From contig CBDFGB010000029.1 in the NCBI GenBank assembly GCA_965246915.1, positions 62,001-126,000 of the forward strand: a stretch of DNA of 64,000 nucleotides, in the 5' to 3' direction. Below the pieces are notes generated by a model. That model did not search any database. It was given only the letters and a program-made list of their open reading frames with translations, and was not told where the DNA came from. Shown here one piece after another: positions 8,204-15,007 of this stretch; position 1 is the first letter of the stretch; each line of letters opens with the position of its first letter. Source of the DNA: CAVRQM01 sp965246915. GTDB lineage: Bacteria; Pseudomonadota; Alphaproteobacteria; Acetobacterales; Acetobacteraceae. The position numbers and the translations under genes were made by a program.

Positions 8204-8886
8204 CCGCGCTGACGCTCGGCCCGATCACCTTCGAAGCGTTTGAGATACCGGCCCGCATCGACTTTGGCGGCGGCCAGCGGTTGTGTCTTCACAATCTGCC
8301 GGGCGGCGTGCGCGTGGTTGACGTGATGGGCGGCGAGGACGCGCCGATACTTTGGTCCGGCGTTTTTACTGGCCCCAACGCTGGCGAGCGCGTCCGCCAA
8401 CTGGATCTGCTGCGCTCGGTGGGCGAACCGCTGCTCCTCATCTGGGACGAGTTTGTCTTTGAAGTCGTTGTCGCCGCGTTCGAGGTCCGCTTCGAGCAGC
8501 CGAATTGGATCCCTTACCGTATCGTATGCGTGACGTTGTCGGACCTGTCCTCGCCACAGCTTCTGGCGTTATCGTTAGGAGCCGAACTCGGCGCGGACAT
8601 CGCCACGGCTGCCGGCTACTCGGGCCTCGATCTGCAAGCCGCGAGTCTGGCTCTGACGGCGCCCGGCGCGGCCACACTCGGCGGTGTCGCCTACGGCCAA
8701 TCGGGCGTGGCGCTTGCGCAGGCTGCCGCGCAGGCCATCGCGTTGCGCGACGCTGGGGGCATTGCGCTTGAGCAGGCACGCGACGTGCCACAGGCCGCCG
8801 CGGCGGCCGGACAGATGGCGAACGGTGCCGCCGCGACTGGTTACCTGCAGCGGGCGCAAGGCAATCTGGCGCGGGCCGGGAGCTAA
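8200..8886 (+). CDS. gpU-like phage tail protein
   Basis: The start overlaps the previous stop (ATGA). The 228-residue product begins with a beta domain typical of gpU/baseplate adaptor proteins: GPITFEAFEIPARIDFGGGQ, then SGVFTGPNAGERVRQLDLL, then FVFEVVVAAFEVRFE and NWIPYRIVCVTL. From about residue 125 it is Ala-rich and helical. In P2 a protein with this first fold follows the tape measure and works at the tail tip. The next genes encode gpX-like and gpD-like proteins, as in P2. The exact role is inferred. Confidence 0.6.
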   Translation: MTALTLGPITFEAFEIPARIDFGGGQRLCLHNLPGGVRVVDVMGGEDAPILWSGVFTGPNAGERVRQLDLLRSVGEPLLLIWDEFVFEVVVAAFEVRFEQPNWIPYRIVCVTLSDLSSPQLLALSLGAELGADIATAAGYSGLDLQAASLALTAPGAATLGGVAYGQSGVALAQAAAQAIALRDAGGIALEQARDVPQAAAAAGQMANGAAATGYLQRAQGNLARAGS

Positions 8887-8889
8887 GCG

Positions 8890-9075
8890 ATGCGCACCAT
8901 CACGGTGGCCGGCGGTGACCTGTTCCATCTCGCCGCCGAGTATCTGGGCGACGCAACGCAGTGGAATCGCATTGCCCAACTGAATGGGCTGTCCGATCCA
9001 ATGCTGTCCGGGCTGGTCACGTTGCTGATCCCGGATGTGGACGCCTCGGCGGGAGGCGGCATTGCCCATCAGTGA
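8890..9075 (+). CDS. LysM-like tail protein (gpX type)
   Basis: This 61-residue protein has a single LysM-like fold: TVAGGDLFHLAAEYLGDATQ, then WNRIAQLNGLSDPMLSGLVTLLIP. Small LysM proteins of this kind (P2 gpX, Mu-like and Gram-positive phage hub adaptors) link the tube initiator to the hub. It begins four bases after the preceding stop and overlaps the next gene by 14 bases, which supports operon translation. The fold is clear; the role comes from synteny. Confidence 0.75.
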   Translation: MRTITVAGGDLFHLAAEYLGDATQWNRIAQLNGLSDPMLSGLVTLLIPDVDASAGGGIAHQ

Positions 9076-10120
9076 GCTGCGTGCGCCAAGCCTGCTCGTC
9101 TTGGCCGACGACGCGCCGGTGCGCGGTGCCTTCGCGGCCCAGGTCAGCAGTACGAACCATTTCGGTGCCGACCGATTTCGGATCAGCGTGGCTGTGAATG
9201 CTGATCCCCGCATGGGGGCAGGCTTTTGGGCGGCCGCAGCCGATGTTGGGATCATCGTGCAGGCCTCGGTCGGCGGCCAAGCCGCCACGCTGATCGATGG
9301 CTTGGTCGACCACCTAGACCTCGATCCTGTTCAGGGCATCGTTCGGCTCGAGGGTCGCGATCGAACCTCGTTGCTCATTGAGGCGCGAACGCAAGAGACG
9401 TTCGCAAATCGGACGGCGAGCGAGATCGCGACGATTCTTGCCGAACGGCACGGCCTGGCGCCGGACGTGACTCCGACCACCACGCCGGTCGGGCGCTACT
9501 GGCAGCTGGAACATGATCGCGTGACTCTCAATCAATTCAGTCGCGCGACCACCGAGTGGGATTTGCTCATCGGGCTGGCCGGACGCGAGGGCTTCGATGT
9601 GTGGATCACCGGTAGCACGCTGCACTTCCATCCGCCCGGCGGCGTCGCCACCGTCGGTACGATTCTGCGCCCGGTTTGGACACCGTCCGGGCCGCCCACG
9701 GTGACCGACCTTCGTCTGGAGCGGGCGTTGACGCTCGCGCGCGACATCGAGGTTGTGGTGAAGAGCTGGAACAGCCGCATGGGCCGCAGCTTCGAGCAGA
9801 CGGCTCGGGCCAGCCGCAACGGCCGCCGGATCGGCCGCGTCCAGCGCTACGTTTACATCGTTCCGGATCTGTCGCCTGATGGGGCACTACAACTCGCGCA
9901 GCAGCGCCTGCACGACCTGACACGTCATGAACGGGTCGTGGTGGCCGACATGCCTGGCGACGTAACCCTCAATCCGCGGCAACGGGTACGCGTCGAGGGT
10001 ACTGCGAGCGCATTCGATCAGGAGTATTTTGTCGACTCGATCGACCGTTGTCTCGATCCGCGCGGCTTCTGGCAGACGGTCCGAGCGCGCAATATCTCCC
10101 CTGGCGTGGAGGTGCGGTGA
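9062..10120 (+). CDS. baseplate hub protein gpD (late control D family)
   Basis: I chose the TTG at 9062 because GGGAGGCGG lies just upstream; an in-frame ATG at 9035 lies inside the gpX gene. The product has 352 residues. It shows the gpD pattern: beta N-domain, ETFANRTASEIATILAERHG, QFSRATTEWDLLIGLAGREG followed by DVWITGSTLHFHPP, and a C-terminal domain ending LNPRQRVRVEG and EYFVDSIDRCLDPRGFWQT. Hub proteins of this family form the trimer below the tube that carries the spike. The stop overlaps the next gene's ATG. Confidence 0.82.
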   Translation: MPISELRAPSLLVLADDAPVRGAFAAQVSSTNHFGADRFRISVAVNADPRMGAGFWAAAADVGIIVQASVGGQAATLIDGLVDHLDLDPVQGIVRLEGRDRTSLLIEARTQETFANRTASEIATILAERHGLAPDVTPTTTPVGRYWQLEHDRVTLNQFSRATTEWDLLIGLAGREGFDVWITGSTLHFHPPGGVATVGTILRPVWTPSGPPTVTDLRLERALTLARDIEVVVKSWNSRMGRSFEQTARASRNGRRIGRVQRYVYIVPDLSPDGALQLAQQRLHDLTRHERVVVADMPGDVTLNPRQRVRVEGTASAFDQEYFVDSIDRCLDPRGFWQTVRARNISPGVEVR

Positions 10121-10665
10121 TGCAGCGTTTCCTCAATGCGATGAAGGCTCAGGCGGCGGCACTTGATCAGGCCGCGGGACAGCCGCGCTTCGGTATCGTC
10201 ACCAGCGTCGATCCGGAACGTGCGGCGGCGCGCGTTGCGCTGCAGCCGGAGGGCGTCGTAACTGGCTGGCTGCCGATCCTCAGCCCGTGGGTGGGGGCGG
10301 GCTGGGGCATGACATGTCCGCCCGCGCCGGGCGATCAGGTGTTCGTTCTGGCGCAGGAGGGGCAGAGCGAGAGCGGCGTCATCGTCGGCCGCGCCTGGAG
10401 CGACCAGGCCCGCGCAGTAGCGGCTCCGGCCGGCGAATTGTGGCTGGTCCATGCCAGCGGAAGTTCCGTCAAGTTGCTGAACGACGGGTCGATCCGGCTG
10501 CAGGGCGACGTTTTCGTGCGCGGCGACCTGCGGGTCGAGGGCGATGTGTTCGATCGCAGCGGAAGCATCGACCGCCTACGTCGGGTCTACAACATCCATG
10601 ACCATGGTGGCGTGCAGAACGGCGACGGCGTGACCACGCGTCCGCTGCAATCCGACGCGGAGTAG
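10120..10665 (+). CDS. baseplate spike protein gpV
   Basis: The ATG overlaps the previous stop (TGATG). The 181-residue protein has an N-terminal OB-fold region (PRFGIVTSVDPERAAARVAL, then GAGWGMTCPPAPGDQVFVLA and ESGVIVGRAW) and a C-terminal triple-beta-helix stretch (DGSIRLQGDVFVRGDLRVEG). The tip contains H-D-H followed by GG, near residue 160, matching the HxH iron-binding motif at the point of P2 gpV. It would pierce the host membrane. Assignment is secure. Confidence 0.88.
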   Translation: MQRFLNAMKAQAAALDQAAGQPRFGIVTSVDPERAAARVALQPEGVVTGWLPILSPWVGAGWGMTCPPAPGDQVFVLAQEGQSESGVIVGRAWSDQARAVAAPAGELWLVHASGSSVKLLNDGSIRLQGDVFVRGDLRVEGDVFDRSGSIDRLRRVYNIHDHGGVQNGDGVTTRPLQSDAE

Positions 10666-10668
10666 GCC

Positions 10669-11040
10669 ATGGCGGACTTGGCACATCAATTTGGCTCCGA
10701 TCTCGTGCTTGGCCCGACGGGTGACCTGGCCGTAGTCGAAGGCACGGCGCTTGGTCAGCAGCGTGTGCTACGTCGCCTTTTGACCAATCCCCGAGACTAT
10801 ATCTGGCAACTTCGCTATGGGGCCGGTCTCGCCCGTTTTGTCGGGCAGCCTGCCGCCGCAGCGCGCATCGGTGGCGTGATCCGCGCGCAGATGCGACGCG
10901 AAGCGGCGGTGGCGCGCACGCCCGAACCGATGGTCGACGTCCAAGCCGGCCGGGCCGGCGAGGTCTACGTTTCCGTTCGCTATGCCGATGCGATCAGCGG
11001 TGCCACCCAGGTGCTGAGCTTCCAGCTCGGAGAATCGTGA
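10669..11040 (+). CDS. baseplate wedge protein gpW / gp25 family
   Basis: The 123-residue protein shows the gp25-like lysozyme-fold wedge pattern: GQQRVLRRLLTNPRDYIWQL, RYGAGLARFVGQP, and the C-terminal strand pair EVYVSVRYADAISGATQVLS. Gene order V-W-J is that of P2. It would join the baseplate wedge and help start sheath assembly. The stop TGA overlaps the next start. Confidence 0.87.
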   Translation: MADLAHQFGSDLVLGPTGDLAVVEGTALGQQRVLRRLLTNPRDYIWQLRYGAGLARFVGQPAAAARIGGVIRAQMRREAAVARTPEPMVDVQAGRAGEVYVSVRYADAISGATQVLSFQLGES

Positions 11041-12164
11041 TGCTGCTGCCGCTGCAGACTTTCACCACCCTGGTCGGCAACGCGGTTGCCGCCGTTCAGG
11101 GGTCGGCGCGTCAGCTGCTTGACCTCTCGGTCGGTAGCACCCTGCGTGCCGTTCTGGAGGCCAACGCAAGTCTGGCGCTGTGGCTGCAATGGCTGATTGT
11201 GCAGGTGCTGCAAATGACCCGTGCCTCGACGAGCACAGGTGCCGATCTGGACAGCTGGGTGGGCGACTTTTCACTATTCCGGCTGCCAGCGGTGGCGGCG
11301 ACGGGACGCGTGACGTTAGCCCGCTTCGTGGCAGTGGCACCCGCGAACCTTGCGCCCGGCGTCACGGTGCGGACCGCCGACGGTGCGCAAAGCTTCGTGG
11401 TGACGATCGAGACGACCCATCCCGCGTGGCGTGCCGCAAGCAGCACCTACCTTTTGGCGGCCGGCGTGGCCGCCATCGACCTGCCGGTGCGAGCTGCCAC
11501 GGCCGGATCGGCCGGCAACGTGCAGCCGGGCGCGATCACGTTGATCGCAGCGGCAGTTCCCGGGATTGACACGGTGAGCAATGCTGCTCCCCTTGGGGGC
11601 GGCGTGGACGCCGAAAGCGACGAGGCGCTGCGCGGCCGCTTTCAATTGTTCCTGCAAACGCTCTCGCGGGCCACGCCGCTCGCGATCGGAGCGGCCGTGC
11701 AGTCCACCCGCCAAGGTCTGACCTGGACATTGAGCGAGAATGTGGCGGCCGACGGTAGTCCTCGTCCAGGCAACTTTATCGTCACCGTCGACGACGGTAC
11801 GGGCCACCCCTCGGAGGAGGTGCTAAGGGGGGCAGCCGTGGCGATTGAGGCCACACGGCCCGTCGGCACGAGCTTTGCGGTGAGGCCGCCGGGAACGGTT
11901 CCGATCTCAGTCGAGATGGCGGTCGCGGTGGCCAACACAGCCGCACATGCAACAGTCGCAGGCAACGTCGCCCGCGCGCTCACGAACTATGTGGATGGAT
12001 TGGCGGTCGGCGCCGTGCTGTCGGCGTCACGATTGGTGCAGGTGGCCTACAACGCCGATCCCAACGTGGCAAACGTCACCGGAGTCGCAGTCAACGGCGC
12101 GCTGGACGACGTGGCTCCGGGACAGGCGAACGTCGTGAAACTCACCAGCGTCCAGGTGAATTGA
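11040..12164 (+). CDS. baseplate wedge protein gpJ
   Basis: The ATG at 11040 overlaps the stop of the gpW gene; a GTG one codon earlier is an alternative. The 374-residue product has the baseplate J-like pattern: TGADLDSWVGDFSLFRLPAV, an inserted beta domain including RTADGAQSFVVTIE, TAGSAGNVQPGAITLI, GGGVDAESDEALRGRFQLFL and a C-terminal part with NFIVTVDDGTGHPSEE. It would form part of the wedge ring next to gpW. Assignment is secure. Confidence 0.88.
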   Translation: MLLPLQTFTTLVGNAVAAVQGSARQLLDLSVGSTLRAVLEANASLALWLQWLIVQVLQMTRASTSTGADLDSWVGDFSLFRLPAVAATGRVTLARFVAVAPANLAPGVTVRTADGAQSFVVTIETTHPAWRAASSTYLLAAGVAAIDLPVRAATAGSAGNVQPGAITLIAAAVPGIDTVSNAAPLGGGVDAESDEALRGRFQLFLQTLSRATPLAIGAAVQSTRQGLTWTLSENVAADGSPRPGNFIVTVDDGTGHPSEEVLRGAAVAIEATRPVGTSFAVRPPGTVPISVEMAVAVANTAAHATVAGNVARALTNYVDGLAVGAVLSASRLVQVAYNADPNVANVTGVAVNGALDDVAPGQANVVKLTSVQVN

Positions 12165-12165
12165 T

Positions 12166-12810
12166 ATGATCGGCGATCAGGCCGACATGCTGCGACGGTT
12201 GCGCACGGCGCTGCCGGCGCGGTGGTTCCCTGATGTGGCGCCGCTACTCGACGGGTTGCTGTCGGGCCTCGCGCACGTCGGGGCCTCGACCTTCGCCCTC
12301 GTGCAGTATGCGAAGCGTCAGGCACGGATCGCCACGGCGACTGATCTGTGGCTCGATCTTATAGCGAATGATTGCTTTGGGAGCCGCGTGCAGCGTCGCG
12401 CCGGCGAAACCGATGAGCCGTTCCGGGCGCGCATTCGGCGAGAGTTGTTGCGGCCGCGCGCAACCCGTCAAGCGCTGGCGGCTCAGGTTCGCGATCTTAC
12501 CGGGTTCGCGCCGTGGGTGTTCGAACCGTCGCGGCCCGCCGATACCGGCGCTTGGAACGGTCCTGCGGGATATGGCGTGGCCGGGGGATGGGGCAGCCTT
12601 GACCTGCCGTTCCAGGTGCTCGTCGTCGCACGGCGGCCGCTCGGCGGCGGCATTCCCGACCTGCCGGGATACGGGGCGGGCGGCTATCGATTGGCCGGAG
12701 CTTACGCAAGCCTCGACATGCTGGGCGGCGTGACCGACGCCGACATCCTGGCCACCATCGCCGCTGTCATGCCGGCCGCGGGGACCGCCTGGACGCGCAT
12801 TACCGCCTAA
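12166..12810 (+). CDS. baseplate wedge protein, gpI / Mu gp48-like
   Basis: This 214-residue protein directly follows gpJ. The N-terminal half shows a wedge pattern (LRRLRTALPARWFPD, LWLDLIANDCFGSRVQRRAG, then EPFRARIRRELLRPRATRQA). The C-terminal half is Gly/Tyr/Trp-rich (AGYGVAGGWGSLDLPFQVLV) and ends with an Ala-rich helix. In P2 and Mu this position encodes the gpI/gp48 protein that connects the baseplate to the fibres. The Gly-rich second half is unlike the P2 protein and may be the fibre-attachment side. Confidence 0.65.
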   Translation: MIGDQADMLRRLRTALPARWFPDVAPLLDGLLSGLAHVGASTFALVQYAKRQARIATATDLWLDLIANDCFGSRVQRRAGETDEPFRARIRRELLRPRATRQALAAQVRDLTGFAPWVFEPSRPADTGAWNGPAGYGVAGGWGSLDLPFQVLVVARRPLGGGIPDLPGYGAGGYRLAGAYASLDMLGGVTDADILATIAAVMPAAGTAWTRITA

Positions 12811-12871
12811 GGGCGGCGCGTCCCGTGTGCGTCCTCTGCCGGTCGCCCCACTCGCCCGAGGGAGTTCCTTC

Positions 12872-14119
12872 ATGGACCGGACCATCGTCTATCCTGGCAG
12901 CATTCCGCTCGACACCGATCTGCTGTCGACCAACCGCAACGTCATGGTGGCGCTCGGCGCGCTGGCGGCTGCCACGATCGGGCCGGGTCCAGTGGTCGAC
13001 GGCCTGTCGGTACAGCCGGCCGGGGGCCTCAATGTCACGGTCGGTCCTGGCAGTTTCATCACGTACGGGCCAGTGGATCAGGGTGCATATGGCTCGCTAG
13101 CGGCCGATGTGGGCGACGGCCTCGTCAAAATGGGCATAAATATCGCACCGGTGACACTGCCACTCAGTGCGCCGACCGCCGCTGGCACGGTCGTGACGTT
13201 CCTGGTGCAAGCGACTTATCAGGAACTCGATATCAATCCGATCGTGCTGCCATATTACAATGCCGCAAATCCTTCGCAGCCGTTCATGGGCGCCGCCAAC
13301 AACGGTCTGGCGCAGCCGACTTTGAGGTCCCAGAAAGTGGCACTGCAGGCCAAGGCCGGTGCCGCGGGGCCGGCTGGCGCGAACCAGGTGCCGACGCCCG
13401 ACCCTGGATGGCTCGGCCTCGCCACGGTAACGATCGCCAACGGTCAGACCACGGTCACGTCGGCCAATCTCGCGCCATTCCTCCAGCCGAGCGTCCTAAA
13501 ATTTAAGCTGCCTAACATGCGGCCGGGCGTATCGCAGGCGCAGGTGTTCAGCGCGAGCGGGACCTTCACCATCCCGCAGGGTGTACCCAGGCTCTTCGTC
13601 ACCGTTATCGGCGGCGGTGGAGCGGGCGGCCTGCACGCCACACTGTCCAGCGGCGGCGGCGGGCAGGGGGGCACGGCGCGCGGTTGGTTGTACGGCTTGC
13701 CGGTGGGTAACAGCGTCGCGGTGACTGTCGGCGGCGGCGGTTTTGCGCCGACATCGCCGGGCAACGGTGGCGCCGGCGGCACGAGCAGTTTTGGCCCATA
13801 CGTCAGCGCAACCGGTGGCCAGGGCGGCTTTGGCGGGAGCGCAAACATCGTCATGGCCGGTGGGCTGGGTGGTCGCGGCCTCGGCGGCGACATCCGGGAG
13901 GGCGGCAGTACGGGCACCGATGCGATCCCGATCGCCGCGCGCGGGGGCGACGGCGGCGGCAACGGCAATGGCCGGGGTACTAGCGGATACGTCGTCGGAA
14001 GTTCCGGCATCGCGCCCGGGGCAGGCGGCGGCGGCGGAGGTTGCAGCGCACCGAGTGGGGCGGGCCTTGGCGCGCGGGGCGGCAACGGCGCCGCCGGCAT
14101 TGTGATCGTGGAGTTTTGA
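12872..14119 (+). CDS. tail fibre protein with glycine-rich C-terminal tip
   Basis: I start at ATG 12872 after GAGGGAG; the frame is open upstream but lacks another ribosome site. The 415-residue protein has an N-terminal half containing NVTVGPGSFITYGPVDQGAY, then GTFTIPQGVPRLFVTVIGGG at residues about 230-250, a motif that introduces Gly-rich tip domains in phage and bacterial proteins. Residues 245-410 are mostly short Gly-rich runs separated by single polar or aromatic residues, ending AAGIVIVEF. Gly-rich tips in phage adhesins bind receptors. The role is inferred from that pattern. Confidence 0.65.
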   Translation: MDRTIVYPGSIPLDTDLLSTNRNVMVALGALAAATIGPGPVVDGLSVQPAGGLNVTVGPGSFITYGPVDQGAYGSLAADVGDGLVKMGINIAPVTLPLSAPTAAGTVVTFLVQATYQELDINPIVLPYYNAANPSQPFMGAANNGLAQPTLRSQKVALQAKAGAAGPAGANQVPTPDPGWLGLATVTIANGQTTVTSANLAPFLQPSVLKFKLPNMRPGVSQAQVFSASGTFTIPQGVPRLFVTVIGGGGAGGLHATLSSGGGGQGGTARGWLYGLPVGNSVAVTVGGGGFAPTSPGNGGAGGTSSFGPYVSATGGQGGFGGSANIVMAGGLGGRGLGGDIREGGSTGTDAIPIAARGGDGGGNGNGRGTSGYVVGSSGIAPGAGGGGGGCSAPSGAGLGARGGNGAAGIVIVEF

Positions 14120-14122
14120 GCC

Positions 14123-14425
14123 ATGAAGACTTACGCACGCCTCGACGGGCCGATGGTGGCCGAGCTTTTTGCCACCGACGCCGATCTCGCCACGCTGTTT
14201 AACCCGGCGTTGGTCTGGGTTGACGTGACCGCCACGCCGGCCGTGCAGGTTGGCTGGGTGCAGCAATCGGGCGGCGGGTTCGTCGCCCCGGTGGCGGGAC
14301 CGGTTCCCGACGGTGCCGGCGTTGCCGTCGTAAGTTTTGCAAATCTGCAGGCGCAGCTTTCTGCATTACAGGCCGTGCTGACCGCGCTCACCAATGCCGC
14401 GGGCGGCGGTGGTGGCGGTGATTGA
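14123..14425 (+). CDS. small phage tail-fibre-associated protein
   Basis: This 100-residue protein starts three bases after the fibre gene stop. It begins MKTYARLDGPMVAELFATDA, includes NPALVWVDVT and GWVQQSGGGFVAP, and ends in a helix plus a six-glycine run. The 'Y..I.....V..L......D...F.P...WVDV' pattern is common in small proteins next to tail fibres, some of which are assembly chaperones. I cannot name a family. The role is inferred from position. Confidence 0.5.
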   Translation: MKTYARLDGPMVAELFATDADLATLFNPALVWVDVTATPAVQVGWVQQSGGGFVAPVAGPVPDGAGVAVVSFANLQAQLSALQAVLTALTNAAGGGGGGD

Positions 14426-14458
14426 GATGATCCCTTCTCAAAATTCGGAGACGCCTGC

Positions 14459-14959
14459 ATGAGCGGATCAAACGCCTCGGCGCCGTCGCGAATCTGGCAG
14501 CCCAGCAGCGCGCGGCGCGTGATCCTCGACGGCTTCCTGCCGACCCCGCGTGGCACCGTCCCTGCGGCGCCCACCCTGTTCGCGTGGCCCGCCAAGGATC
14601 CTGGCGATACGTTGGACTACGAACTCGACATCTCACAGGCGCTGGCAGGTAACGACACCGACTCCGTGGCAAACGTGGCGGTCGTCGTATCGCCGGCGGA
14701 CACTCTTGTCGTGGGACCTGCTGCGGGCGATGGGCCGAGTGCCGTCCTTTGGCTGTCGGGTGGCGAGGCCGGGACGACCTACGCCGTTCAGGTAACGCTG
14801 ACGACGGTCACCGGCCGCGTCATTTCGCGCACTGTGCTGTTGCCCGTGCAGGCGCTTGCGCCATCGACGGTTCCGCCGCCGAGTTTGTCTGGCCTGACCG
14901 CGCTGTCAGGCGTGTCGATCACCAACGAAGCAGGCGAGCCGATCCTGATCAGCGCCTGA
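14459..14959 (+). CDS. phage fibre-tail adaptor-like protein
   Basis: The 166-residue product shows the pattern of small adaptor proteins found next to tail spikes: FAWPAKDPGDTLDYELDISQ, a beta domain with AVVVSPADTLVVG, and AVLWLSGGEAGTTYAVQVTL followed by TVTGRVISRTVLL. Such proteins are thought to link spikes or fibres to the tail. GGAGACG lies upstream of the start. It precedes the two spike genes, as expected. Family recognition is from memory of the motif and moderate. Confidence 0.55.
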   Translation: MSGSNASAPSRIWQPSSARRVILDGFLPTPRGTVPAAPTLFAWPAKDPGDTLDYELDISQALAGNDTDSVANVAVVVSPADTLVVGPAAGDGPSAVLWLSGGEAGTTYAVQVTLTTVTGRVISRTVLLPVQALAPSTVPPPSLSGLTALSGVSITNEAGEPILISA

Positions 14960-15007
14960 TCGTTATCGTCAATACATCGACACGTCGCGGCCCTTCTGGA
15001 GGCAACC

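Noticed and set aside
4644..12810. Sheath/tube/baseplate genes as an extracellular contractile injection system or T6SS
   Set aside because: Portal, scaffold and major capsid genes are directly upstream in the same operon, and no AAA+ ATPase or toxin payload is seen, so a phage is the simpler reading.
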